Shown here: piece by piece, positions 1 to 11,040 of the stretch | How the letters are laid out: the number at the start of each line of letters is the position of its first letter | Numbering within the stretch: the first letter of the stretch is position 1 | The notes under the pieces: generated by a model | What the model saw: the letters and a program-made list of their open reading frames with translations, nothing else | Databases searched by the model: none | Told to the model about the DNA's origin: nothing | NCBI RefSeq assembly: GCF_043290135.1 | Contig: NC_134705.1 | Coordinates: forward strand, 55,653,271-55,717,270 | Direction: 5' to 3' | From: Rhipicephalus microplus | Lineage: Eukaryota; Arthropoda; Arachnida; Ixodida; Ixodidae | Length of the DNA stretch: 64,000 nucleotides | Program-made: the position numbers and the translations under genes

Positions 1-48
1 CCTCTTTTTATACTGCATTTTCCACCGGATCCATTGAATATCACCCCA

Positions 49-114
<66 letters not shown>
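1..114. repeat. Penelope-like element terminus plus (AT)n array
   Basis: Bases 1-50 are an inverted copy of 1076-1130 and match the same terminal segment (gatcc core, then ttcaccccaccat-type end) that closes the Penelope-like element beginning at 1076. The segment runs directly into an uninterrupted AT array at 51-114. The window therefore seems to start inside the end of another copy of that family. The rest of that copy lies outside the window. Confidence 0.55.
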
Positions 115-117
<3 letters not shown>

Positions 118-640
118 GGGAGAGGTTGAAGGTTGTGCATGTGTCGAGCTAGAAATATAAAGAAAGAAAAAATATAACTCATAAAGCATGGCAAACATGT
201 AAAAGGCACGCCTAGATCCGCTTCGCTGTCTCTTCAAAGTGCCTTGCCAGTTGAATGTAAACTATTTTTATTTTTCTTTCTTTCAGTCACCTAATTAAAT
301 GCGTCGATACAGGTGGTGACCTTCACAATGCACATGTTCCATCGAGTTGGTTTGAAACGCAATTTGAAAACAGGATGCTTTTACTACACCCCGCTTCGAA
401 AACCTTTAAAAAGAGGGTTGTTTGCCGGTTCATTTCGAAACCACAGTTTCCCCTTGCTCATGTAAGCTCATGAAAGCGTACGTTTATGCGTCAGTTTTAT
501 TTAGGATTTTTGCTCAACAGTGCTCCAAAAAGGGCTGTTAAGATCTTCATTTCTAAGCACCTGTGTCGAATGTTTTCCAATTTATGCTCGTCAATTCACT
601 TTTGTGAAAAATATTAGTTAAGATGCGTGGATTGTGAACG
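115..640. other. No recognisable gene
   Basis: AT-rich sequence with no ORF that resembles a known domain and no repeat that I recognise. Confidence 0.5.
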
Positions 641-965
641 TGCCAATAAAGAGAAAAAATAATCTGAAGAAAAGCGAGGGGGTTAAGAAGAATTGAGCCC
701 ACTATGCTACCCTGCACTGGGGAAGGAACATGGGGAAGGACAGTTGGAGAGGAGGAGACAAAAGTGACTCACTGGGCCAACGCTTGACAGTTTGACGTTT
801 CACATCACGAACAAAGAGACAGACCAGTGTCTTTGAGACAATGCAGCAGCGCTTTCGTCACCTTTTGGAAATGGTAAAGGGAGCCCCATAGTATTAATAC
901 CTTCCCTACGGTGGAATTACTTACGTTGTCCAGTAGATTTATAACACTGCGGAGGTGAAGCCTCT
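640..965 (-). mobile_element. I-clade LINE, 3' end fragment
   Basis: Read on the minus strand, this encodes the extreme C-terminal tail of I-clade ORF2: a LRSV..LLDN..TVGKVL..WG segment, then [15 protein letters not shown] and a stop. The same layout (L..LNRLD..PF..AKILG.W, then KATRALLRYL) closes the larger I-clade element at 14.0-18.2 kb. A short 3' UTR follows. Only the last ~60 codons and the UTR are present, so it is a dead 5'-truncated copy ending near the (AT)n array at 977. Confidence 0.5.
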
Positions 966-976
966 CGTCTGTGCAC

Positions 977-983
977 ACATATA

Positions 984-1072
<89 letters not shown>
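977..1072. repeat. (AT)n microsatellite
   Basis: About 96 bp of nearly pure AT dinucleotide with a single AC interruption near 1001. It abuts the end of the Penelope-like element. Translated YIYIYI ORFs over it are artefacts. Confidence 0.95.
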
Positions 1073-1074
<2 letters not shown>

Positions 1075-1094
1075 TGGGGTGAAATTCAATGGAT

Positions 1095-1667
1095 CCGGTG
1101 GAAAATGCGGTAAAACAAAAAAGAGGTCGACAAACGTGCGAAAACACAAGTTTTACTAACGTTTCGGCAGGTGGGCCTGCCTTCGTCGGAGTGAATGGTT
1201 ACAGATGGTACACAGGGCACTTATATAAGCCGCTTCTTTGCGTATCACACGGCTTAGTCAATTAAGAAAGAAAATTATATATCACCAAAGGCACGTGGCT
1301 ATAGTGCATATACAACTGCAAGCGCGTATCATTGAACAATAGTGAATTGGCACGTATTATATACCCTACAACTTGTGTGCAATGAAACAGGTCTGCAAAA
1401 CAACAAGCTGCGCACGCAGTAGCTCACTTGGTCATACGTTTTGCGGGATAATCACAGCCTAACGACATTCAGTATGCCTTTAAAAAACAGAAGTTTAGAA
1501 AGATAAAAACAAAATCAAAAAGCCGGCTGAGCCAAATGAATGCGATTGAAATTGTGAAGCGACAAAGGCCATCTACATTATGTAGGTAATAACAGACAAT
1601 AGGCCAACATCGTGCAAAGTATATACACTTGTCAGTAAAGCAAAACGCCGATTTACTAAGGCAATTT
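1095..1667 (-). repeat. Left inverted terminal repeat of the Penelope-like element
   Basis: Matches the reverse complement of 3525-4092 along its length: aaaacttgtg/ cacaagtttt outer parts, the tatataagccgcttctttgcg block, and the cgatttactaaggcaat inner end. It contains the element's 3' UTR. Confidence 0.75.
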
Positions 1668-2041
1668 GCAAGTAAGCGTACCCGGGTTCTCGTTCATGCC
1701 AGCAGATAGTGTTTTGAATTTATGAATTAGAAATGACTCTTTTAGTTTGCGTTCAAGGTGTGATCTAAAACCCGATTTCAGTATTGTAGCTATCATGTTA
1801 CTGAAAGAATGACCTGCCTCGGTGACATGCCTTGAAATTGGTAAATTAGGAAAGGCATGCAGATGAGCTTTATTATTTTTGAAACGGTATTGAAAAGCAG
1901 TTTTAGTTTGACCTATGTATTGTACATGACAGATTGAGCAGTCTAACAAATATACGACATTTCCAGTATAACAAGTGAAATTGCCCTTATTTTGAACTTG
2001 TAGTTTGTCGCAGTACTGGCTGCCAGTGTTGTTGTGGTCAT
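1656..2041 (-). pseudogene. Penelope-like GIY-YIG endonuclease domain
   Basis: The minus-strand frame reads through a Cys-rich segment (YCDKLQ, FTCYTGNVVYLLDCSIC), then VQYIGQTKTAF, which corresponds to the second half of the GIY-YIG signature with its conserved Arg (YRFKNN). HVTEAGHSF and E-rich helices follow (LERKLKES), then NE-PGTL at the end. The domain nicks target DNA during insertion in this family. Its 5' side is cut off by the LINE insertion at 2044. Domain order and spacing agree with Penelope-type elements. Confidence 0.8.
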
Positions 2042-2043
2042 TT

Positions 2044-2703
2044 CATGCGTAACTACATAAAGTATCTAGGTGTCCATTTTTCTTCTGATTTAACATGGTC
2101 CCTTCACATAACGCACATTACTAACGAAACAAACCGTGCTCTTGGCTGTCTGCGCCGAAACCTTCATCTAGCTCCTACCCCTGTCAAACTACTCGCTTAT
2201 CAGACACTAATCAGACCAAAACTTGAATACGCATGCGCTGTTTGAGACCCTCATCAAAGTAACAATACTAAAACACTTGAAGCAGTGCAAAGCCGGGCAG
2301 CAACATTCATCTTTTCAGATTATTCATATCAGTCAAGCGTAACCGAACTTAAATCTCGTGCTAACCTCGCTACCCTTTCGTCACGCCGCTGTATAGCTCG
2401 TCTGTGCCTGTTTTTCAAGTTTTATCGTGGATCGCCTCGTACTCCCACCATCAAGCCAGCCCATCGTCATTCAGACCGCATCAATCACAGGAAAGCTGTT
2501 TACCCACCAAGAGCTCACACCACTGCGCACCTTTCATCCTTCTTTGTCAAGACCACACAAGATTGGAATGGCCTTCCTCCTCACGTTGCGCACCACTCCA
2601 GTATCATCAACTTCAAAGCAGCGATCGAGCATCTACTCCTTTAACCGATTGTAATAACCCACCCCTCATGTAAGAGCCCTTCATTGGGGCCTTTGAGGTA
2701 CTG

Positions 2704-2738
<35 letters not shown>

Positions 2739-2742
2739 ATGT
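2044..2742 (+). mobile_element. CR1/jockey-type LINE fragment inserted in the Penelope-like element
   Basis: The + strand encodes the thumb and C-terminal part of a non-LTR reverse transcriptase: YLGVHFSSDLTW near the start, PTPVKLLAYQ..IRPKLEYA, then QSRAATFIFSDYS and WNGLPP. A TGA replaces the expected Trp at about 2246, splitting the frame. The stop at 2642 is followed by a short 3' UTR (gggcctttgaggtac) and an (AAAT)n tail at 2704-2742, which marks the LINE 3' end. The element is 5'-truncated, as is usual for target-primed insertions. The Penelope linker frame resumes on either side, showing the order of insertion. Confidence 0.8.
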
Positions 2743-2752
2743 GCTCACACAC

Positions 2753-3400
2753 TTTACAGTGGGACTTTTTACAAGGATGGCAACCAAGCGTCTGGACGTT
2801 ATTTCTCTGTCTGGTTTTAGAGGAAGTTAATGAATCTCGATAATTTTTACCTTGTCTGTATACAACACGTAGTTATTCCAGAAGCGCTTTTGCAAGGCGT
2901 TCGCTCTGCATAGGTATGTTGTGGTGTTTAAGGAAAATAGATGCGACGTAAGGTGCCGATGCGTTATGCGTTAAAACCAGGTTAACCTGTGAATGACTTT
3001 TAGAATTTTCCTTGATAATGCAGAGTGCTGTACGGTCTTGTGCGTCGGAACGCTTCATTGCGTCATCGACTAACTTGGGCGGATATTTGTGTTTAAGAAG
3101 TGCGGTGCGTAGCTGCTTACAGTTATTATCAAAGTCAGATTGCTCAGAGCAATTTTACTGAAAGCGTAATGCCTGGGTGTAAGGTATGCTGGATTTGCAA
3201 TGCCTTTAGTGGCTGCTTTGAAAGTGTAAATACTCTGTCTGTCAGTCAGCTTGCGGTACAATTTAGTGCTTAATTTTGAATTATCGAGACATACTGTGAC
3301 ACCGAGAAAGTTAATGGTCTCTGGTGAATATGTGTGCGAAAAGGGTATGGAAGGGTGAGAATTATTGAAGTCTGAAATAGAATACAAAAGTTTCTCCTCT
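2753..3400 (-). pseudogene. Penelope-like reverse transcriptase C-terminal part
   Basis: Minus-strand frames show INFLGVTVCLDN, then KLYRKLTDRQ and QVNLVLTHNASAP, followed by a KSHCKVCEH linker. These are typical of the region after the catalytic core in Penelope-like RTs. The catalytic YxDD core is absent because the element stops at about 3500. At least two frame breaks occur between 2873 and 3390. Confidence 0.7.
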
Positions 3401-3524
3401 CAATTTGGCCAAATCATGAATATGTCATGAATAAATCTTTTATATTAAAAAGGTTTTAGCGAACGACCCGACAAGAATTTGTCCTCAAGGAATCTCATAA
3501 ATATATTCGCGTAGCATGGCCCGA

Positions 3525-4092
3525 TATTGCCTTAGTAAATCGCCGTTTTGCTTTACTGACAAGTGTATATTCTTTGCACGATGTTGGCCTATTGTCTATT
3601 ATTACCTACATGATATAGGTGGCCTTTGTCGCTTCACCATTTCAATCGCATTCATTTGGCTCTGCCTGCTTTTCGATTATGTTTTTATCTCTCTGAACTT
3701 CTGTTTTTTAAAGGGTTACTGAATGCCCTTAGGCTGTGATTATCCCGCAGAACGTATGACCAAGTGTGCTACTGCGTGCGCAGTTTGTTGTTTTGCAGAC
3801 CTGTTTCATTGCACACAAGTTGTAGGGTATTTATTACGTGCCAATTCACTATTGTACAATGATACGCGTTTGCAGTTGTATATGCACTATAGCCACGTGC
3901 CTTTGATGATATATAATCTTTTTTTCAAAATATACTGATAATGACTTAGCTGTGTGATACGCAAAGAAGCGGCTTATATATGTGCCCTGTGTGCCATCTG
4001 TAACCATTCACTCCGATGAAGGCAGGCCCACCTGCCGAAACGTTAGTAAAACTTGTGTTTTCACATGTTTGTTGACCTCTTTTTCTACCGCA
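3525..4092 (+). repeat. Right inverted terminal repeat of the Penelope-like element
   Basis: Inverted copy of 1095-1667 with scattered substitutions. It includes the shared cctgccgaaacgttagtaaa block near 4030-4050. It ends in ctctttttctaccgc followed by a short AT array, into which the next element is inserted. Confidence 0.75.
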
Positions 4093-4102
4093 TATATATA
4101 TA

Positions 4103-4210
4103 TGTGACGTATGAAGTGATGGTTGGTAGAAGTAGAGGAGGAAGAAGTGCAGAATGGAATAAACATGGGGTATGCGCCAGGCCACGTCACCCATTCATCG
4201 TAGCGTCACA
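4103..4210 (+). repeat. 5' LTR of gag-only element 1
   Basis: 108 bp, TGTGACG...CGTCACA. Contains an AATAAA polyadenylation-type signal near 4159 (ggaataaacatgg). Very short for an LTR. Confidence 0.85.
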
Positions 4211-4339
4211 CAAGTCGACAGGATGAAGACCTGGCAGCCCCTTCATCAGTCGCACATCATCGACAAGGTTGTCCGCAAGACACCCTGACCATAAGTGAAC
4301 TACCAAACCAGCATCTAGCAGTACACATCGACGAGCATC

Positions 4340-5131
4340 ATGACGGAATCATCGACCGACCTTCCCATCCCCAAGTACACCGGAGCAGCGGACGATGGAC
4401 CTGTACAGGACTGGTTTGACCTGTTCGAGCTCCACGCTACCGCTGCATCATGGTCGGAACGGGAGATGGTCGCCAACTTTACCGAATACGTCACTGGTGA
4501 GGCTTTTAAATTTTACCTCACCCACATATTCGACAACGACGAGTCTTGGCAAAAGATAAAAGAAGAAATGATCATCTGGTTTCAAGACTATAAGAAAGAT
4601 TCGATTAGAACACACACTCTCAGTGCATTCGAACTCAGTCATCGCAGTCATAAGCAGCCTTCAAGCATTCGAGCACACAGCATGAATTTACCATTCCCGT
4701 CAGCTGAAGTTAGCCACATGCTCACGGAAAGACCACGCAGTCGTTTTCCCAACCTTCCACCTGGCTCCTCACCCGAGCAAATATCGCCAGTGCTCAACTC
4801 TCCGCTGCATAAAAGAATACAATCCACTGTTTATGACCCAGATGAATTCAATACTTCGTGGCACATGCGTACTTTGCAAACTGACTTGGTATTCAGCTCA
4901 GCAGTTCCACAAAGACAGAAACATTCACAATCAGCATCTTGTGAAGAAAAGTATTTTGCAGAAGCGTTTAGTGTTCATCAATCACAAGATCGACGCGACG
5001 GCAATCTAGCATACAACCTCACTGCCAACACTGAAAACAAAAGCGCAGGTGCGACTTCTGATGACACAAGTGCTATTCAGGCAACCACCAACAATGAGCG
5101 GTTTATAAATACAGAAGATTCAAGTGCATGA
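4340..5131 (+). CDS. Gag-like capsid protein of gag-only element 1
   Basis: A 263-residue intact ORF starts at an ATG in good context (catcATGa), 130 bp after the 5' LTR. Residues ~9-90 resemble the Retrotrans_gag capsid fold: IPKYTG, then WFDLFELHATAASWSEREMV, YVTGEAFKFY and SWQKIKEEM, i.e. the W..F...A..W...E...F..YL.GEA..WY pattern. Residues after ~110 are Ser/Thr/Gln-rich with no recognisable zinc knuckle. The protein would form the particle that packages the element's RNA, with enzymes supplied in trans. The gag match is by pattern only. No homologue is named. Confidence 0.65.
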   Translation: MTESSTDLPIPKYTGAADDGPVQDWFDLFELHATAASWSEREMVANFTEYVTGEAFKFYLTHIFDNDESWQKIKEEMIIWFQDYKKDSIRTHTLSAFELSHRSHKQPSSIRAHSMNLPFPSAEVSHMLTERPRSRFPNLPPGSSPEQISPVLNSPLHKRIQSTVYDPDEFNTSWHMRTLQTDLVFSSAVPQRQKHSQSASCEEKYFAEAFSVHQSQDRRDGNLAYNLTANTENKSAGATSDDTSAIQATTNNERFINTEDSSA

Positions 5132-5860
5132 AACCTCCCACATTGCCTTGCGCCCGAGACAACTGCATTGGTTGGCGTTGTAGAAGCCTGCGGAGGACTT
5201 GCTAAGAATGCTGGCACACCACGATCAATGTCACACCACACGCAAGTCGACGAAACCAAGAAACTATAACGTCAACGTATACTTCAACATTGTCAGCGAC
5301 GAAAGAAAACTTCATCGAAACCACTCGTAAGGCTCAAAGAACATTGCGAAAAGGCCCATCGTTGTGAATACATTCTCCACCAGACATTGAAAATGCGCCT
5401 TCGATTAAAACATCTGCGACATCGCTATAGAAAAATCTCCAAAAGCCACAAAAGCACCCTTTGTACCCGGCAGGAACACAGGCAGCGGCCAATCAACCTC
5501 GATCAACGCTCACGCAAGCTGCTTGCACGGCCTGTGTATCAGCCACGACGAGGAATTCGATGCCTAGAATATCGGAACTGTCGATTCTGCAAGATGTTCG
5601 AACCTCGTTCGTTCTTCACAAGAATGCCAGCTGTGATTACCCTTATCTCCACGTCCAAAGCATTTTTGTGTTATCCAGGACGCAACCACCAGCCTCGCCC
5701 ACCCGAACTCCTGCGTTAACCGGACTATTGCACTCTCCCCTGAAGTCTGAAAGTTTACGGAACTTCCCTGGAGCACAGAACCAATTGTGAACTATGACGT
5801 TTGTGACTTTTTAACCTCTCCTTGTTTACTTTTTATTGTTCGTAATCCACGCTTTCTTTC
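5132..5860 (+). other. Non-coding interior of gag-only element 1
   Basis: Short frames with Arg- and Cys-containing stretches (around 5387-5719) may be the decayed end of gag, but no frame is open for long and no pol motif is present. Confidence 0.4.
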
Positions 5861-5874
5861 GGGGGGAGGGGGAA
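5861..5874 (+). other. Polypurine tract of gag-only element 1
   Basis: GGGGGGAGGGGGAA lies three bases before the 3' LTR. This is the expected position of the plus-strand primer. Confidence 0.7.
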
Positions 5875-5877
5875 TCG

Positions 5878-6329
<452 letters not shown>

Positions 6330-6331
6330 CT

Positions 6332-6348
6332 TGGTGACCCGGAGAACA
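6332..6348 (+). promoter_or_regulatory. Primer-binding site of gag-only element 2
   Basis: TGGTGACCCGGAGAAC lies two bases past the LTR. It starts with TGG, as expected for pairing to a tRNA CCA end. It closely resembles the site of the Gypsy element at 35263 (TGGTGACCTGGAAAAC). I do not assign the tRNA. Confidence 0.6.
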
Positions 6349-6374
6349 CGCCCTTCGCCGAGCTGCCCGCTACC

Positions 6375-7607
6375 ATGTTCCCGCAACTCTGCCCGCCAGT
6401 GCCGCCGTTCCTATCGACCTACCCCAAGGTATGGTTCATGCAGCTCGATGCTGTTCTTGCGTTGAATGGCGTCACGGACCAGCCGCTGATGCACGTCATT
6501 CTTCATGACGCCCTTCCGGTAGAGTTCCGTCATCTCGCTGTCACTTCAATCACCAGCCCGCAGCCTTACGATGCCCTCTGCACTGCTGTGCTCGCCCGCA
6601 ACGGCCTCACGTACCGACCGCTTCCAGGGACCCGCGACTTTGAGGCTGTCACTGCGTCGCAACGTGTGCTACCAACCGTGGCCCCACCAGACTCCATGAC
6701 GACCACCTTGCCGCCCGCCTCGGAGCCTGGCACAGGTGACCTTTCTCCCGTTATTGATTTCCCGACCTCGAAAATTTCGCCTTCAACAACGTCCGATAAA
6801 CGAGACTTAACCTCTCGTCTGGCCACTAGCGACGCGGGTCCTGCGCCCGACTGCCCATCCACCAAGGTTCTCGACATTTGGGCTGAATGCAACCAGTCAA
6901 CCACGAGGTTTGTGTTTTCATCGCCCTCGCCCGACGACGCTGCAGGCATGCTTACAACCGGCTCGTCTCGGCCGACCTCCACGGCTCACAACACGGCTGA
7001 CACGTCAGGTTCTACAACGGCAACATCACCAAACGCCCTGGTGGCTACCACGACTATGGACATTGTCACGCCCGCTATTCACCTCCCGGTTGCGGAACCT
7101 TCACCCTCGTCGATGTTCAAAGGCGACTCTCTACCAACCTCAATGCTCTGCACGTCCTGCCAGCAACGACCACCATCGTCCTCGCAGTTTCCCGCAGCTG
7201 AAGTTAAAGCCTCCAGCCATCAACCATGGCCAAGCTTCCAAGACGCTGCGACTATGACTGACGCGCTTGAGGACGACGTGCCCGGTCCGCTTCAGACAGG
7301 GATCACCAGGCATACCACGCCTGCGGTGGAGCAATCTAGGGGGTGTTGGCTAGAGGCAGCCAATTATGAGGACCTGCACGCCAACCCTTGTGCGCGGACT
7401 ACCGGAGGTCATTACAAGAGCACAGGTGTCCCGTCGAATACTCCGGGCGAGCCCACGCTAACTGGGTTGCACCACCACCATTCCCCGGAGCCTTTGCCTC
7501 CGGACGGCAACAACCAGACGTGTGTCCACAACACCAGCTCGTGTGTCACAACCTCGACGACGCTCATACCTCATACGTGTCTACCACCCATTACCCCACG
7601 TCGGTGA
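6375..7607 (+). CDS. Gag-like protein of gag-only element 2
   Basis: The frame is open from inside the LTR, but the first ATG past the primer site, 6375 in a taccATG context, is the likely start (410 residues). Residues ~8-85 match the Gypsy gag capsid pattern: VPPF....P.VWF.QLDAVLALNGVT, then LMHVILHDALP and a PYDALC.AVLARNG segment. The Gypsy gag at 35296 has the equivalent LPPF....PDVWFAQVKAQ. The remaining ~300 residues are Pro/Ser/Thr-rich and low in structure, with no zinc knuckle seen. The ORF is uninterrupted although the LTRs have diverged, which is notable for a decaying element. Confidence 0.65.
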   Translation: MFPQLCPPVPPFLSTYPKVWFMQLDAVLALNGVTDQPLMHVILHDALPVEFRHLAVTSITSPQPYDALCTAVLARNGLTYRPLPGTRDFEAVTASQRVLPTVAPPDSMTTTLPPASEPGTGDLSPVIDFPTSKISPSTTSDKRDLTSRLATSDAGPAPDCPSTKVLDIWAECNQSTTRFVFSSPSPDDAAGMLTTGSSRPTSTAHNTADTSGSTTATSPNALVATTTMDIVTPAIHLPVAEPSPSSMFKGDSLPTSMLCTSCQQRPPSSSQFPAAEVKASSHQPWPSFQDAATMTDALEDDVPGPLQTGITRHTTPAVEQSRGCWLEAANYEDLHANPCARTTGGHYKSTGVPSNTPGEPTLTGLHHHHSPEPLPPDGNNQTCVHNTSSCVTTSTTLIPHTCLPPITPRR

Positions 7608-8177
7608 CGACAACATGCTTGGCGTCCCACATTGCGGCAACTTTTGAGCCGCCCTGCTACGCAGCCACGAGTTGCAGTCACAGCCGTGAAGACGGCGAAA
7701 GCGCCTACTCGGCCTATCCAACGCAATGTCCCACCACTAATCGTGTACCCGACTAACCACCGTACACTTGGCGGCATTGTTAGAATAAGTTGCTGCGTGC
7801 GTCGGCACGTCTATCTATACCGGCACATCAGACACCTCTCAAATTTGAGGTCTGTGTTGCGTCGACCCCAACGTCAAAACCCGCACTGCCGACCCTCTGC
7901 GGACGTCAGCAGCATGACCTCGCGACACGCGGTCCACTCTCGGCCTGTCTGACTAGGTCATCGTGAGACCCGCTTGTCGGCAACCACAGCGACCCGGCAC
8001 TTTCTTCTTCGTCCTTTGCGCTTCTCCCACAGTCGCCCACCGGAGACACACTGCTTACCGATGGCCCATAAACGTTGACAACCTGGACTTGCCAAATGAA
8101 CACTTTATGGATTGTCGTTCATGTATATAGCAATTGTCGCTCTTTTTTTTCATATGCCTTCAAATCGCGCAAAGCAC
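7608..8177 (+). other. Non-coding interior of gag-only element 2
   Basis: Only short overlapping frames and no pol motif. It ends in a G-rich tract (ggggggggagccc, 8180-8191) that serves as a candidate polypurine tract. Confidence 0.45.
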
Positions 8178-8191
8178 TAGGGGGGGAGCCC

Positions 8192-8406
8192 TGTAGTGCC
8201 ATCATCACCATCATCATTTCTCAATCGCCGCGCCACGTCTCTCGCGCAGCTGAGGCTAGCTCGAGTGGCGCGAGGATTAGAACAAGCTAGCCCACTTGGT
8301 GGTTCGAACGTGGCAGCCGCCGCGGCTCCGCTTCAGGTGTGTAATAAAGTGGCGGGAAAACGACACGACCACGTTGGCAGCCGTCCTGTCTTCCTCTCTC
8401 GCTACA
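8192..8406 (+). repeat. 3' LTR of gag-only element 2
   Basis: About 215 bp, TGTAG...CTACA, with aataaagtggcg near 8342. Followed immediately by a CA/TA array. Confidence 0.75.
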
Positions 8407-8413
8407 CACACAA

Positions 8414-8451
<38 letters not shown>
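8405..8451. repeat. Compound (CA)n(TA)n microsatellite
   Basis: Short CA run, then about 30 bp of TA. It mirrors, on the opposite side of the element, the (TA)n(TG)n array at 5983-6106. Confidence 0.9.
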
Positions 8452-8453
<2 letters not shown>

Positions 8454-9070
8454 TATCATATTACAAAGGTGTGTTGTACAAACTGCATACTTTGCTTATT
8501 TGACTACAAGAACACATCTGTTTTTTTTTGAGGGGGGGGGGCAAGTGGTGGGGGAAGAGAGCTGCATCGCAACACCTACATGAACATTTCGTTTGTTCAA
8601 AGAATCAGACGAAACGGCACTTGGTGTAATTAGCTGCTAAATGGAATCCGAAAGCATTTAACAGGTAAATACTCTTCCATGACTGTCATCATGTGAGACA
8701 TAATGGGAAGCACGGGGAATAAACACTGTGGTAGACCAAGCAAAACGTGTGTCTAAGCTCATCAAGAAGCGCGAACATGTAACGAATGATTGCAAAAAGC
8801 TTCAGTGCAGAGTGGGGTTCAACCCACTGCTGAACGCCGCGACCACTTCTTTCAGCATTGCCTAAGTAATCATTTGTACGGATTGCTTGGGCGGGAATTT
8901 TTTCTTTCTTCTGTCACTTGCTGAAGCTCATACAGATTTTTACTGCAACCTTGAGGAAAATCGGGCAGCGTGGTCATTCAACTATGATGGGAATGATGGG
9001 AAGGGCACATTTAGGTTCAAATTACGTCAGTCATTGCACTGCCTACGGGTGTTCTCTGTTTCTTCAGTTC
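8452..9070. other. No recognisable gene
   Basis: Contains a T10/G10-type homopolymer stretch at 8520-8540. Otherwise I see nothing with support. Confidence 0.5.
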
Positions 9071-9071
9071 A

Positions 9072-10060
9072 CTTTATTACCTTAAAGACCCTCTATAGAT
9101 ATGGGGTATAACATATGGGGTGGGAAGCATACAACAAATGTAATACATGTGCAGGATGGGTATAAGTATGAACATGGGTAACCAATACAAAAATAAAATA
9201 TTACACGCGCAGGATCAGTATACAAATTAACAGGCGTAACACCTTGCCAAAAAAAAGAAGACAAAGTGAGAACCAGTGGCACAAAAAGGAACAATGTAAT
9301 GTATTCAAATTGAAAAGAAAGGAGTGACATTTTTTGTAAATGTTGAGTGACACATTATGGTGGCGAGATCAGTGGGAAGGCCATTCCAGTCGAAAGCTGC
9401 ATGAAAAAAAAAAAAGGAGGCGGAAAATGTCGTGGTACGGGCACGTGACCGGCCGACATGAAAAGAATGAGTGGTGCGGTGAGATGTGCGGGCAGGAGGC
9501 AAGATATAGGGCGGGTGGTCGAGTTGACTGTGGTAGAGCTTGTTGAACAAAATGTGGCTGGAATGTCGGCGACGAATGTTAAGGTTTGAAAGATTAGATT
9601 CTTGTTTAAGAGATGAAACACTCACGTTATACGAATACGAGGAATGAAAGAATCTAGCTGCTCGATTCTGGAGTGATTCTAGTGTGTCGGTTAAGTACGC
9701 TTGATGAGGGCTCCAGATAGGCGACACGTATTCAAGTTGGGTGTGAATTAGAAATTTATAAGCTTGCAGTTTTACAGGAGTGGGAGCATGGTGTAAGTGC
9801 CGCTTTAAGAATCAAAGAGATCTGTTAGCTGATGTTATGATATTGGTAATGTGAACGCGCCATGATAAATCGTTACTCAATGTGACTCCCAAGTACATGT
9901 ATGTGATCACATTTTCCTATGCAACTTTACTGATTCGATAATAATAGGTGAGGGGGCTGCGCCGGCGGTGAAACGAGAGGGACTTGCATTTATTAGTGCT
10001 TAGTGTCATTATAAAACAATTGCACCGATTCGGTTCTGCACGCAGCAGCTTCACCCGGCC
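9072..10060 (-). mobile_element. CR1/jockey-type LINE, 3' half fragment
   Basis: The minus strand encodes the RT C-terminal region: TNKCKSLSF near 10000, [19 protein letters not shown], then [30 protein letters not shown] and WNGLP, followed by a stop and a 3' UTR reading agagggtctttaaggtaataaa. A stop near 9918 and frame disruptions above 10060 show decay. The element is 5'-truncated. It belongs to the same broad group as the fragment at 2044 but is a separate copy in the other orientation. Confidence 0.8.
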
Positions 10061-11040
10061 TACAGTGTTCACAGGCGTGCGTATATGTGTATGTCGGCAG
10101 TGGCGCAAAGAACGATATCTTCTTGAAAGTTGCGGGAGCATGCTAGCTTTCATGGCTGAAGCAAGGTTGCGTAGTTACTCTTGGTATTTGATAGTTTGGC
10201 AAAGTGTCGTGCATGTACTGATTCTACTATATATAATCTCAAATTTATCAAGGTAACTACACAAATTTCACTTTATTGTCGGTATAATTACGTCTTCCCT
10301 AGATGCACTCAACGTAGCTGAGAAATGACGACGAAGCTACGTGAACGCCCCTCAATGATCCGCTGAACCTCCTAGTGTAAAAAGATCTCTTCTGTATACG
10401 AACCACTGCTTTCACGATCTTCCTGCGCATGACCACATGCAACTGCCGTTAATTTAAAAGAATGTGTTTATTATTTACTGTTCTATACAGTAATTTTTTC
10501 ATAAATGGATTATGCATATTCCGAGTTCCAAACGCATGTTTATTTTGACCTTTTCAAAAAATTTCTTTATTATTTGCTAGCATCAAATTTCGAGAAGAAT
10601 TCCTGGCAATATTTAATACCCAGTTCGGTTGAATGTGTCTGGTTTAGGGTCAATGTTGAGGTCCCGCAGGGTTGCTGCAATCAGCTTTATATTTGGAAAA
10701 ATAAAGCATGGTTTCATTGAGAATTACTTCGTGTCGCTTTGTTTTATTCTCGGTGAATGAGCGCCGCGAAATCCAAGAACATAATTCACCCAAAACAAAT
10801 ACGAAGCTTCTACTTTCCATCAGTTCCATTGTGGTTTGAAAGTCTTTTGTTTAGCCTGTTGGTACATAGATTGGATTCTAGGAACCCAGCGTTCATAAAA
10901 CACATTCCCAAGAAGACAAATAAGACAACCACCCAGGCTGGGGCTTTGGGTCATCATGATAATTTGGAGGCTGCGTTTCTCAATTTCAAGCCATAGTGGT
11001 CAAAGCGCCGCTCAATCAGCCTCGCGTGCCCCACGTACAC
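10061..11040. other. No recognisable gene
   Basis: A decayed extension of the LINE may reach ~10160. After that there is a short ORF at 10505-10720 without recognisable domains, followed by aataaag at about 10699. There is not enough to call a gene. Confidence 0.4.

Larger units (their letters stand above)
1076..4092 (-). mobile_element. Penelope-like element with inverted terminal repeats
   Basis: Coding sense is on the minus strand. It carries the tail of a reverse transcriptase followed by a Cys-rich linker and a GIY-YIG endonuclease, the arrangement diagnostic of Penelope-like elements. The 5' part of the RT is missing: the coding remnant stops near 3500, where an inverted copy of the 3'-terminal ~570 bp begins. 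Inverted and partial terminal repeats are known for Penelope copies. Frameshifts and stops show that it is inactive. A LINE fragment (2044-2742) interrupts the linker. The right end meets (AT)n and the LTR of the next element at 4103. Confidence 0.8.

Noticed and set aside
805..1159. Long ORFs with YIYIYI repeats
   Set aside because: They are translations of the (AT)n array. The same applies at 5879-6386, 8196-8583, 20541-20991 and 25189-25464.
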